A DNA stretch of 64,000 bases from Arthrobotrys musiformis (lineage: Eukaryota; Ascomycota; Orbiliomycetes; Orbiliales; Orbiliaceae), in assembly GCA_036971715.1 (NCBI GenBank), contig JAVHJL010000008.1:2976001-3040000 (forward strand). The letters run 5' to 3'. Numbering within the stretch: position 1 is the stretch's first letter; every line of letters begins with the position of its first letter. A model generated the notes under the pieces. It made no database searches, was not told the origin of the DNA, and worked only from the letters and a program-made list of their open reading frames with translations. Position numbers and translations under genes: made by a program. This document shows positions 1 through 11,568 of the stretch, one piece after another.

Positions 1-457
1 TCCTAATTTTCGTTTGGTGGTACAAAGACGATAACTAGCATCTGATGACGTCAAGATGGAATGTTGCCATCTAACGATACAACAATTAGCTTATGGAACA
101 TTGAATAATACTACATATGGAATGCTACAGTTTATACAACGTGGGGGAGCAATTGGGTCTTGGCTCAGCGGCATCTGGACGAGTTTCTTACTCGTCCTAA
201 GTCTATTGTGGTATCATCGAAGAGAAATATATATATACATGGAGAAAAAAGTTGTCTGAAGAGACAAGAACAGGGTCCCTGCTTCTAGCTAGGGAAATCG
301 TACACGCACTTCCGGTTGGGGGTGCGGTATTGTAGTATTATAATGATGCTGCTGTACTTTCTTGCTAAACATTATAGGTAAATATGTGCGTAGTTGTGTA
401 TGTTCAAGTACCCGCGTCAAGCGAGCGGCTGGAATCATAGGGTATTATAAATGGGTT
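1..457. other. Intergenic, no gene seen
   Basis: Downstream flank of the minus-strand cysteine-repeat gene. I see only short chance reading frames and no recognisable domain or RNA gene. Confidence 0.5.
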
Positions 458-1895
458 TCATAACCCTGCCACGAGGGAGGTTATGGTCAAGAAGAGCAGG
501 GTTGTGAGAACCTGAAGGCTTGGAATGTTCTTGAGTAAGAAGGTTAGTATGTGAGGTTCGTGGTGATGGACCAGGAATGGATGACTTACGAGGTGTGAGC
601 CAGCGCCTGTAGCGGTGGGTATTGGTAGGCTGGTCTCGGTTTCCGTCTCGTTCGCTTCTGTGGACCGTGTCCGGGTAGGAGCGACAGTATAAATCGGACC
701 GGCTGTTGAGTTTATGGCTGTCGCTATCGTCGACGGTGGTAGAGTCGTTGTACTTTCGGGTTCCTGTGTCCACGAGTATTAGTAATTGAATAGGGAGTAG
801 AGAGTGGAAAGCAAAGAAGTTAAGTTGACATACGGCGCTCGTGCTGGTGGTCGTAGAAATACTGGTGGAACTCCTCACATTTCCGAACCCCTCGCAGAAA
901 TCATCCGCATAGGCAGAGAGTGATTTCGCCCTGGCCGGGTCTGCAGTTGAGAGGTACCCGACACAAGTCTTCGCGGCACCATCAATAATCCCAGGCACCC
1001 AAGTGGCCCTTGCACCGTAACATAGGCAGCTTGCTTGAAGGCTCGCTGGTAATGTCCCAAAATTCCCCCTAGAATAAGCTAACTCGCAGGCGCCGTACTG
1101 GTCCTCGAATAGTTTGCATTGGCTTAGTGCTTGAGAGGCCGAAAGCCGCACGTCTCCAACCGTGTCGCAAAAGTTGAGAAGGGTTGAGATTTGGCCGCCC
1201 TGGCCGGCGAGATTCTGAGCGTAGGTGTAGCAAGACGAAGCGAGATGATCGAATCCCTCGGGAGCGTACTTGGTACGGGAATAACAGGCACAATCCGCGA
1301 GGGAGCTACTGCCGGAGAAAACGTAGTCCGAGGATCTTGGGGTGCGGTTGCCACAAGAGTTTAGAACTGATGCTAGGGTATTGCATGCGAGGGAACCAAT
1401 CGAGGCAGATTTACTGATGTCGCCGGCGAGATAGCAGACATTAAGATACTGGGCCACAGCTGCCGTAGCATCCGGACTGACGGAGCGAATGTAGTCATAG
1501 CACGATGTTGCGAGACCATCGAATACATGGGGGACATATGATTTGTTGTAGTAACAGGCACAGGAAGCGAGAGCCGAGGTTCCAGCTAGGTTTGTGAAGC
1601 CAGATGTTGAGCACCAGCTGTAGGCCGAATAGAGGGCAGAACAAGCATCACGGCCTTTCGGGGTACCAGTGGATGAGTCCGGCGAATCCGATGAACCGGC
1701 GTGACGAGGGTAGAGCCTTAGGTTGACGAGATGTGGATCTGGTGCAGCGGTGATGGTGGCATCGAGGTTGACTGCTTTGTTTGCGAGGTGGTGTTGGGCG
1801 TTGGCGGAAGCGAGAGTTTGTTGGCAGAAGGCGGCCGCTAGCAGAAGCAAGGACGGAAGAAGTGCGACCGGGTTTTTGGTCCGCCACGAAGCCAT
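458..1895 (-). CDS. GPI-anchored secreted protein with three six-cysteine repeats
   Basis: Proposed exons on the minus strand are 1895-834, 763-590 and 511-458, giving 429 residues. Intron 1 (833-764) starts GTATGT, has a TACTAAT branch-like site and ends CACAG; intron 2 (589-512) starts GTAAGT and ends TTCAG. Residues about 10-30 form a hydrophobic signal peptide. Three tandem repeats follow at about 85-154, 171-243 and 260-334. Each has six cysteines in the pattern C-x9-C-x(16-20)-C-x-C-x(17-18)-C-x(20-22)-C, with a CxCY core followed by P..FD/ID and (S/T)CY. After a Ser/Thr/Pro-rich stalk the splicing yields a small-residue GAGS site and a hydrophobic tail, typical of a GPI signal. Without splicing, the frame runs into an Arg/Ser-rich non-family tail, which supports the introns. 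This is not CFEM, whose domain has eight cysteines; I do not recognise the family. Likely cell wall or surface. Confidence 0.8.
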
Positions 1896-1957
1896 TGCAG
1901 ATTCATGCTACGGCGATTATTATTATATCCAGCCGGGGTTTTTGGAGGCGTCGAGAG

Positions 1958-2062
1958 AAAGACAGAGTCGATGGGAGAAGAGGGAGAAGAGAGGAAGAGG
2001 AAGAGGGAGAGGAAGAAGGGAAAGAGGAGGAGGAAGGAAGGAAGGAAGCAAGGAGACAGACA
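1958..2062 (-). promoter_or_regulatory. Polypyrimidine (CT-rich) tract upstream of the cysteine-repeat gene
   Basis: About 100 bases are almost pure G/A on the plus strand and therefore C/T on the coding strand of the gene at 458-1895, ending some 60 bases before its start codon. CT-rich tracts just upstream of the start are common in strongly expressed filamentous-fungal promoters. Such purine/pyrimidine mirror tracts can also adopt unusual DNA structures. The role is inferred. Confidence 0.45.
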
Positions 2063-5028
2063 ACTGCAACCTCAACTGCAACCTCAATTACAATTCACAA
2101 CGGGGAGCATGTCATCGTGAACGCATTTATTCCTGACAACTTCCCAAATTAACCCGACCCAAACTGCTGTGCCCGTTGAACCGGCCTCAGTTGACGCTGC
2201 AGACGACGGCACAGGGCTTCGGCATACGTATTTCCAAGAGCCAGAGGAATCAATCGAAATTGGCTGCAGGGTTGTCGCTCAAGTCGCAAGTTTATCACCC
2301 TGCTCGCCTGGAATTGGTTAGTTCCATCCTGCAAAAACCCGCAAAATTCGCAATTCCTCTGGCAAAATTAAAAGATCCCTAACGGTCATCGATTGCAGAG
2401 GACGTCTTCGCGGAGAATCGACCTAGAGAGTGAGAGGAAGACGGAGAGGTTGGGACTCGGTCTCAGCAAAGCTTGTTTGACATCATCCTCCCATTCCAAC
2501 GGCCTTTTTTTGGCCTTGAAGGTGGCCAACATCTGCAACCGGTTGGCAGTGTTTTGGACCTGACAGTCCTTGACAGACGGCACAGTGCAGTGCAGGGACG
2601 CTCGCTAATGTTTCTCGATGCACTCCACGAACCAGGTTCTTATTGAGCTAGTTAGTTAAGCGGGGAGAGACGGACCCACAAGATCTGGTGGCGGTCGAAT
2701 GACGTTGGCGCAAAGCTGGCAAACGGTATCTTGATATTTACTCAGGCATCTCGACGCGAGAAGCCCTTGGACTGTTCTGAACTTGAGTTCAGGGGTCAAC
2801 GGTGTCGATCGGAAATACACAACCGCACAGGCTTGTCGACGGGCTACACGGCCAACTAACCTGCTCACGGGGCTTGGACAAATGTGACAAACCTGAGCCT
2901 CGCACCCCATCACACCTTTCCAGAGTCGTGTAATCGTCCGCTGCGAGGAATGCATTGCCGTCGATTCTTCCGTCGCAATTCGGAAGGGTGGATGCGCACC
3001 GCCAAAAGCACGGAATTTGTTGGTTTGGGTATCAAGGCTATGGTTTGGGACGGTATCTTCCCTCACGTGTGACGCCCCTTTGTCCGCAAGATATTTACAA
3101 CGGCGCGAAGAAGAAAGCTCAAAATTTGGGGCACCGTGGTTCAGATTGATCTCGTACCCAGACGTCACAAAGGTACCCGTTCAGATACAACTTTGACTTG
3201 GTTTGTGGAGCTCGCTTGATAAACCATTGGGCGAGAAGAAAGAAAAAAAAAAATTCAAGCAGCCAACAAGGTTGCATGGATGCGGAAAGTTCTGGAAAAC
3301 AACTGACAAGGGAACAAAGAAATATCCCCAAATTTCGCGAGCAGGATTCTCTAGACCCCTTTTGCGGAGAAATATCAACCTTTGGTACTGGACGGTGTGC
3401 CCTGTGGGGAATAGCGATAGGTACTAACAGTACTTGAAAACCGGCCAGAGGGTCGGCAGATCAAAGGCAGGACGGCTACATATCATATCGCTGGACCTAT
3501 GCAGACTGTGGTATGTGCAGATCATAGGGGAACATCACAAATTCCATTGGCCATAGCTAACTCGAGGCTGAATTCAATACTCATATGCATGAAAACATTC
3601 CTAAGGGTGGGATATACCGGTATCAAAGTACTGGCGCAAAGTAGGTTCGAACCCAAATCATGTTACACAAGCTGCAGGCGGATCCTTCCAAAATTCCTAT
3701 TTTGACATAATATTTTCTATGAAGGATCTGCTATTTTGTCGACGGAACACGACGGGAGGGATACGACATTATCTTCCGGTGAGTTCAAAGCAAGGATATG
3801 CATATTCGGGGCTGGAAGTAGAGTCGTGATTGTTTTATTTTGCTTGCGACAGCTTTCCCGGGACGTCTATGCGACCCCGGACCTGAGGCTTTAATGTTGG
3901 GTGCTCGGGAAGTACCCCCCCCAAGAGTTAGTATCGCGCAACCACGTCTTCGAGAGAGGGCCGTCGAGAAGATCTATGAACACATTGCCGTGTACCTACG
4001 TGTTGGCTTCACTGGCTCGGGGCCAGCATTGCATTGCATTGTCTGGATGGAACTGCTATTGTACCCATAATGCGCAATGTTCCTGTAGCGTACACCATAG
4101 TCTCCGGTCCACGTATAGTGCTTGGTATGGCAAAGATTCCCTCGTCGCTATCAGCCATAACACACGACGCCGGTATCCTATCGTCCGCGTCCGGGCGGCC
4201 TCCAAGCGTAATCCAAGTGGTCGTGGTTCGGCTTTGTTCACTATCCCGGATGATGTTGGATAGCTTATAAACAATGAGAAATGAATTGTGGTTATTTCTC
4301 TGTTGCCGCATTCCGATCAATATCAATGTTTATTTCTTTGTTTCGAACGTGCAACACAACAGCTTGGAAAATACCACACAAATGAAATCCGTTGTTGTGC
4401 GAAGCGTGGTCGTGTCCATGGCCGCAGATGTGTATTCTTTAGAACGAGAACTCCCGTCAAGGCGGAACCATATATTCAGTATTCTCTCTTTGCTATCTTA
4501 GTATCTAGGAACCTCCATACATCTTCCAAAATCGAAATTCCTGAAAAATCAAAATCAATGTCTTTTTCTTTTCTAAAAAAAAAAAAAAAAAGTCATATGC
4601 AGTTCTGTTTGAGTCGAATTCTCGCCCTCGCAAAGATTTCAGTGTAAACGGCCCGAAACCCTCATAGCTTGTTTCTTGATATCGGCCTCTCTATTTCCAA
4701 ATACTAGTTTGCGGCTAGATCGATATATATATTTCGTTAGTTCTAGAGGGTTTACTCCTCCCAACCTAGGACCCCGGCGAACATCTACAATTCAAATCCT
4801 TGAACCCGAACGTTCGAACGGAAAGCCGAAACCCTCGGAATATTTTCAGTATCGAAAACAAAATTCCAGGAGCCTCCACTAGCCCCACAGCTAAACTATA
4901 AACCCTACACTGCCAATAAGTAACTATATCTAGAACCCACACAAAATAAAAGCGAAGGACACTCAAAATAGAAAGCTCAATACTAGAGCAACACCCTTAC
5001 GACCGCTCATATATAGCTTGACCTCACC
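2063..5028. other. Long intergenic stretch without a supported gene
   Basis: Many short overlapping frames occur on both strands, the longest about 170 codons on the minus strand near 2656-3168. None shows a domain, signal peptide or convincing exon structure. An A run lies at 4577-4591. The last bases before 5029 read CTCACC, a good context for the Argonaute start codon. Confidence 0.4.
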
Positions 5029-8000
5029 ATGGCCGACAGCATACTATCGTTGCTGTTCGGCCCGGATGGTCTTAGCCCACCGGAGTGGTTGAGACTTGCC
5101 TTTGCAGGCGGGAGCCGTTCTAGGCCATCTTGTAGGATTTGTGGGAGTTATGGACATCGCCATAAGGATTGCAAATCTGGGACGGTTATTGAGGGTGGGG
5201 TTACGAGTGGGCTTAGATCTGGCCATGGAAAAGGAAGTTGGGATACAGGGTCACGAAAACCAGATGGAGAGCACCATGGAGGCCGAGGCTACCGTGGCCG
5301 TGGGGGCGGCCGTGGAGGCAACCGTTGGGGATATCGCCCTGGAGGCCAGTCGGGGGGTAGGCCGGGCCAATCAGGTGGCGGGCCTAGGCCCCAAAACCGA
5401 AACGATCACAATCAAAACATCTCAGAGGTAGCAGACATGATGGAAAATCTAGCCATCTGTACGGAGACTTCGGGGGAAAACGCCGCATTGAGCAAACGTA
5501 TCATCGCCTTTGAGGGAAAAGAGTGGCCTTTTCCAATCCGAAGGGAGTATAACAGTACCGGCACCCCTTTGCCCGTCATCACAAACTACTACGAGTTAAG
5601 CATTGGCTTGGAGACAAAAATCGCAAGATATGATTTCGAAATAGACGGCCGAAACCGAAGCAAAGAAATGATCGATGCCTTCATCAGAATTGCATTCCCA
5701 ACAGATGTAGAATACCTTTGCCCCGACTATGCTCGATACCTCTATACTCCGGGGGATTGGGCGCCTCAGCAACAGGAATATTCCTACGCGCCCAACGCTA
5801 GCAACGAGCTCGCTGGTCACAAATTCACCATAAAATCTAAGTTGACCCTCAATATTGACGGATATCGTGACTACATTGCGGCCTCGGATGCCTTGATTTC
5901 AAGTGCATTACCAGGAAGTAACGAAAGCACTGAAAACAGCGTCATCCCAGTGGAATTCCAAGGGGTTTTGATGGCGCTCAATTCAATTATCCTACGCAAT
6001 CCTAGGCTTAAAAACCGCGACTTGATCCACGCAAAGGGTAACACACTTTATAATCCTGCTTCGAAACAGAATTTTCGGCAAAACCTTTCGTCCGTCAACG
6101 GATTGGATATTGGCCATGCTGCCTATATCTTAACCGGCCTACATGCCTCTGTCCGACCAGGATCTCAACGATGCCTGGTAAATGCTAGCAAAGCTACAAA
6201 TATATTCTATAGGAATGAGAAGTTGGTGGAGTGCTTTAACTTGCGGCCAGGCGCTCCCGGGTCTATAAATGTTCTCGATGGTCCGCTTCAAGGTATTCAA
6301 ACCTCGGAAACCTTATATACATACGCTCCCCTAGCATATTGTCTAAAGCTAATATACTTGAATCTCTCTCGAAACGATAGCTCGTGACATCACCAGTTGT
6401 AACCAGTTTTTGAGGGGTGTACTGCTCCGAGTGGACTTGCCCGACGGAAGTTCGCAATTTCGGGTTTTCAGTGGAGTTTCTGATAAAAACGCTCATCAAG
6501 CGACTTGGGGAAACAATAATGCCGGAACTCAGGTTACCTACAGCACATATTCAGCTCAAGGTATGTCTCATCATATGATTATAGTTCTATTGCCGCTCCA
6601 TTACCGCCCTTTCTGATCTGATACTCACTCTCTCTTGCCGGGTAGTTGGTCGTCCACTTCGAATACCGAATATGCAGCTGTTTTCGTTCAGGTCACAGAG
6701 CGGGTCGACTCGGTCTGAGTTCCCAATAGAGTGGTGCACCATAGCCAAAGGCCAGAGGTATAAGTTGCGCCTGAATGGCGCGGCGACTGTCACTATGATT
6801 CAGAAATCTTGTGTTGATCCTCTCGTCTATATGGCCAACCTGGGGGAAGAGTTCTCCAAGGTGTTTAGAGCAGAGGATGAGACTGGCAATCGAACGGTAA
6901 GCCTAGCGAACCGGCAAAGAACGGAAAAGTTGAGCTATTTGTATTGGCTTAGATAAAAGTATCTAACATTGTGCAATATATCAATAGTTGAACCACTATG
7001 GCCTCTCTGTTGGGGATGGGCTTCTAAAAGTTGATGCCCGCAAACTCGAGATGCCAAATGTGAGATTGGGCAACAAAATTACTGCGACGATTAGGCCCCA
7101 CGACGGATCGTGGTCTAACCGAGATGTTAGGTTTCATCGCCCAGTGGCGATTCCAAGCCATATAGTCCTTCAAATACTAGTTGACAATAGTCCGCAAGTA
7201 GGAGTGCAGAACGGGGTGAGTCCTAGCTGCCGCCAAGCGGTTACAGATCTTTTGGGAGTATGTCAGCAGTATGGTATGAATGTGACGGCAGGATCGCTAC
7301 TTGGTAGTATGACTCTTCATTTGCAACTTTCGGATCCATCAGGTGCACACGACAGCATCATCTCCTTCTTCAGGGACAAGATTGCGAAGTTGAAAACGCA
7401 ACATGGAGGGGTCCCCCTTGTATTTTGCTACCTCCCTAGCAATGATCCAAGATACTACAACGCCGTCAAACGTGGGGGAGATGTTTTCGCGGGCGTTTTG
7501 ACCGTCTGTATGGATGGGTCGAAATTAGAAGCCCAATCGAATAAACGTGCCTACAACCTCACTTTGGCATTAAAGGTTAATCTCAAGTGTGGCGGGATCA
7601 ACCATACGACTGAAGAAGATTCTAAGCTTCTAAACATATTCCCAGAACTCAAGCAAAACGGGGTTATGCTTCTTGGGGCGGATGTCTCCCATTCGGGGAA
7701 GAGGGATTTACCTTCGATTGCTGCAGTCGTCGGGAGCTACGAGCCAAGCCATTCGAGGTTAAATGCTGAGATAAGCCTTCAAACTAACAAGGAGATGATA
7801 GAGAGAATGGGGGAGAGTGTCGAAACACATCTGAAGTATTTCCACACTAAAAACAACCGCCTACCTAGTTCGATAGTTATGTTCAGGGATGGTGTTAGCG
7901 AGTCACAATATCGGCAGGTTCTCGAAAAGGAGGTTGTTGCGATTGATAATGCGATTAACCAGATATGCTATCAATTGAAGGTTGGGGACGATAAAAGGCC

Positions 8001-8714
8001 AAAACTGACCGTCCTCGTGGTTGGGAAGCGCCACCACACTCGGTTTTTTCCGATCCCGTCGCGCGTACAAGGTTTAGACGATAAGACACCCCCTGGACTT
8101 GTTGTCGACAGGGCGGTTACCGCTGTGAGTTTTTTAGTTACCGGAGGTTCCTTCGACGCGTCGTCGTAAAATCACTAACGGAGAGGCGTGATTTGGGATT
8201 AGATATATGAGAAAGACTTTTTCCTCCAGGCTCATGGTGCGATAAAAGGCACGCCAGTATGTATTCTTTGGAGGAAAACACCAATTTAGAGCCAGAAATA
8301 CTGACGCATATGGTATTAAATAGCGCCCGGCACATTATTTCGTCATTCGCGACGACTTGAAGTTGGGCGATGCCGCCATTCAGCAAATGGTAGGGCGAGA
8401 TCAACCATTTGGAGTATTGTTTTGATTGACGCTAATGCTATGGTAATTATGTGTAGGCGTTTGTTTGGAGCTTTAGCTTTGGGCGGTCTTTCCGAAGTAT
8501 ATCATATGCCCCTCCAGCATATTGCGCTGATATTGCATGTGGTCGAGCGAGAGCGTGGTTCCAGCATGAGGTTGAAAAAATCAGGGGCCAGCCGGTGGCC
8601 AGTGGCTCTGGCGCTGGCACCGATCTTGCTACGGTGGCCGACGCCAATCTGAGAACTGTTTCGGCTGCTGGGACTCTCCATGCCGACTTGGTGGATAAAA
8701 TGTGGTATATATAG
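5029..8714 (+). CDS. Argonaute protein with N-terminal CCHC zinc knuckle
   Basis: Seven exons: 5029-6292, 6381-6560, 6646-6896, 6988-8124, 8203-8256, 8324-8389 and 8457-8714, giving 1069 residues; all phases agree. Argonautes bind small-RNA guides and silence complementary transcripts. Order: CCHC zinc knuckle (C35, C38, H43, C48); Gly/Arg-rich RGG-like segment (~82-117); ArgoN (~155-300); linker 1 (~345-400); PAZ (~425-565); MID; PIWI to the C-terminus, ending in the usual hydrophobic MWYI. PIWI hallmarks are GADVSH, FRDGVSE, GKRHHTRFFP and SYAPPAY. The catalytic tetrad appears intact as D797, E834, D866 and D1009 (fourth position Asp rather than the His of human AGO2). In the MID 5'-phosphate pocket Tyr722, Lys726, Lys761 and Lys765 are kept, but the position of human Gln545 is Val738. 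The zinc knuckle is not part of the usual Argonaute fold. The first intron donor (GTATTC) is the weakest call. Likely a QDE-2/SMS-2-type silencing factor; which pathway is unknown. Confidence 0.93.
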
Positions 8715-9442
8715 ATTTTGAAGATTTCCAGATGGATATTCAAAGTGGGGATGTGAAGTATTCGTGCCCACCGAATAGATATACCTAATCGCGGCCGAAA
8801 TAAAGATCTTGAAAGAGCTTAAGAGCTAGAGGGACAGCAACGCAAAGGAATGTGCACTCGTGTTGGAAAAGGGAATGATGATGCTGAGGCATATGTACAC
8901 ACATGCACGATCGAAGCTAATATATGGCTGGTCAGAGCTAAAGGTGGTAACAAGCATATAAATATATAACGTAATAAGGAGGTGAAAAAATTAAAAAGGG
9001 GCTCAGTACATATACTATCGCTGTACGATTGTTTGCATGTGTGGAAGTATAGTAGTCCTCGCCGCTCTCATGGCCAGGGTAAATGGTCATGATACTGTCG
9101 TAATTAATGTGACTAGCCGGGGTCTCCGTCTTATGCTGCTGACAAAGTTGTCGCACGATTGCACAAACCTGCTTAGAAATTAGATGACCATCTATAAGTC
9201 CCGGCAATTCATGCAGCGGTAGCGGTCAGACCTTCCGTTATTGGCCCTTCTACAAGCGGTGGGGTTGATTGCAGAATTGGTTCCGACAGATCTTCAGAAT
9301 GCCATGGCTCGCGGCATGGAAGATTGACAAGAAATCAACCCCGTTTGGTCAGTGGCCGTATGTGAGATAGACCTAATTATGGGATCCTGATCTTGGCGGG
9401 AGTCTTGTTTCTTATATTACTGATATCCCTCTCTCTCATCTT
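8715..9442. other. Intergenic between Argonaute and Kelch genes
   Basis: Contains the 3' flank of the Argonaute gene and presumably the promoter of the Kelch gene. No supported coding region was found. Confidence 0.45.
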
Positions 9443-11568
9443 TTGAATTTAAATTTAAATCTGGACATCGACAAATATATATATGGTCGATATTCTGTTG
9501 TATTCACTTTGACATGTATATGCATACATGGCCCCAGAACGTTAACCACGCATACAATCCTCACGATGGCTCAGAATTCACCGTATAAGGGCGACCCGTT
9601 TTCCACTTACTGTGCGCTTTCAGGCCACCAAAGTCAGTCCCATGTCCTTGCCTATCGCAATTGCAACACATAGACTTACGTATGACGTTATTATATGATC
9701 CTGGTCGGTCGCTCGTGGTGTACAGCTCTGCTTCTAGGAGAAAAGCTCTTTATCACAGGCGGATACTATGTTAGAACGCCAAATAGAACGATCAGCGCTG
9801 GTAACAATCCAATCTTTGGAATTCTGCGTCATGCATGTGGACCAACGGATTTGCGGCCGAAATTAATACGTTATAACTAAGAACAGGCCCCTGGTTTCGC
9901 ATTGTGGACTTGCAAACGTCCTTCGAGCTGGACCGCTTGAAAAACTCCACGGAAATCCTTCCACCGTCGATATATCCCCCGGTTATTCCAGTAGTTCAAA
10001 ACCCCGCGTTTTGGTTTGACTCTCAGACAAGCTCAATATTGTACTCACAAGGCGGCGGAACTCTTGAAGGTGGTATTTACAAAAACTCTGGCCAACACAC
10101 AACGGCGGTGCGGGGGAAATCGTGGACGGCGCCGTATAATCCGTCCAATAATAGTTTGGGCCTGTGGCGAGAAATAGATACACCTTTCAACGGCCAAACA
10201 GGTGCTGCGGTTAGTAGAAGGTCGTTTTATGACGATAAAGCTAGGAAAGGGTATATATATGGGAGATGGGTAACGAGAACAGGTCCAGACGTCTTTACGG
10301 ATGGTGCTTTGACCTATGATGCCGAAACCTTGGTCTGGACGAATGGATCAATACCTTACGGTAGGATGGATGGCCAAGGCGCTGGGATCCCATATCGAAC
10401 GGTTGATGGGCGCATATTATCTATAATCTTTGGTGGTCGTTTAAACGGAACACCGGTCAGTCTGCCTGACCTCATTCATTGCATTAAGTACTATAGTGGC
10501 GTCTGGAAAGCTTATAAACAGTATTCTAGTTGTCTATGACAACGATATTCGTGCATGATATTGCAAACGACAGATGGTACCGGCAGGACACAAATGGTGG
10601 CGACCCTGGGTCTCGTGGCTTCTTCTGTTCGACGATGGTGTCGGCACCCGATAATTCTAGCCACCAGATTCTGGTGTATTCTGGGGTACCCCATTCGGGG
10701 CCCTCGAATCTCACAGACATATGGGCTCTGAGCCTTCCGTCTTTTACATGGAGCTTGATACAAGCAAATTCCCCGGCACTGGCGCCTGGCCCGGGACCGC
10801 GGCTGCAATCTAGTTGTGATATTGTGAATAATCACATACTGGCTGTTTTTGGAGGGAGAAACCTGGACGGGGGCGACAGTAGGAACTGTGACATCAATGG
10901 AAATGCTTTGTTTCTTTATAACTTGAATACCTTCGAGTGGTTGGAAAGGTACGATAGTGGCGATAAAGAAGGCTACAGTGTGCCGGGGGCGGTTTTCAAC
11001 GACATTGGTGGCAAGTATGTTGTTCAAGTGCTAGTATTTTGGTCAATCACCAGGCTGCGCAATTCTAACTCATCGACTTGGGCATAGCTCTTCGGGGTTT
11101 GCGACTCTTACAGCCCCACCAGGAGGATTTTCTGACCCGAAAATGGCGACGCTGTTTTCTCTGACAACACCAAACCCACCGCTGGTACCTGGACCCAGGG
11201 GGACAACAAGCGCGGATGTTGGTGCGATTGCTGGGGGTACAATCGGAGGCGTCGCCGGGGTTATCGGACTGGTGCTCCTGTTATGGTGCTTCAAACGGCG
11301 GAGATCTCGGCCCCTTCCGATGCCGCCGATGGGCGATGATCCAAGGAGGGATACGATTAACGGAGCGTTTGAGATTGGAAGCTCAAATGAGCCGGCTCGT
11401 GATGCGCATTCGGAGGTTGACAGGATGTCATATTTATACGGCCGCGTATTCCCCCAAGGTCTAGCAAGGGAGGTACAAGGGCAAGAAATTAAACCGTCAC
11501 TTGTAGAGCTACCCGTTGGTGATTTTTCAAGGGAGGATCCTCGGGAACACCGGCCCTTGTTGAGGTAG
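9443..11568 (+). CDS. Kelch-repeat cell-surface protein with one transmembrane helix
   Basis: Exons: 9443 (or 9566)-9632, 9726-9800, 9887-10455, 10530-11014 and 11088-11568; phases agree. Starting at the ATG at 9566 gives 558 residues, at 9443 gives 599. The first exon carries a DPFSTYC...GHQ segment that, once spliced, runs into LFITGGYY, the first Kelch-like blade. Further blades carry the IFVHDI...WY and ILAVFGG signatures of fungal Kelch surface proteins. A Pro/Thr-rich stalk precedes a Gly-rich transmembrane helix at about residues 444-468 (9566 numbering), then a basic stop-transfer KRRRS and a roughly 100-residue cytoplasmic tail. Likely a plasma-membrane or wall-facing beta-propeller protein of unknown ligand. 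The N-terminus is uncertain: no clear signal peptide precedes the ATG at 9566, and the extended start adds only a weak hydrophobic stretch, so a further upstream exon is possible. Confidence 0.82.

Noticed and set aside
3140..3175. TCGTACCCAGACGTCACA here and a near-identical string at 54465-54482
   Set aside because: Similarity ends after about 18 bases, too short to call a dispersed repeat.
3643..3656. GGTTCGAACCC, resembling a tRNA B box / T-loop
   Set aside because: The surrounding bases do not form a T stem, acceptor stem or correctly spaced A box, so there is no tRNA.
5044..5431. Open frames on other frames and strand over the Argonaute first exon
   Set aside because: Shadows of the G-rich coding sequence; only the frame from 5029 shows family domains and correct splicing.
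9361..9430. Hydrophobic stretch upstream of the Kelch gene that could be a signal peptide
   Set aside because: It has no start codon in its frame, is preceded by a stop and cannot be joined in phase with confidence.
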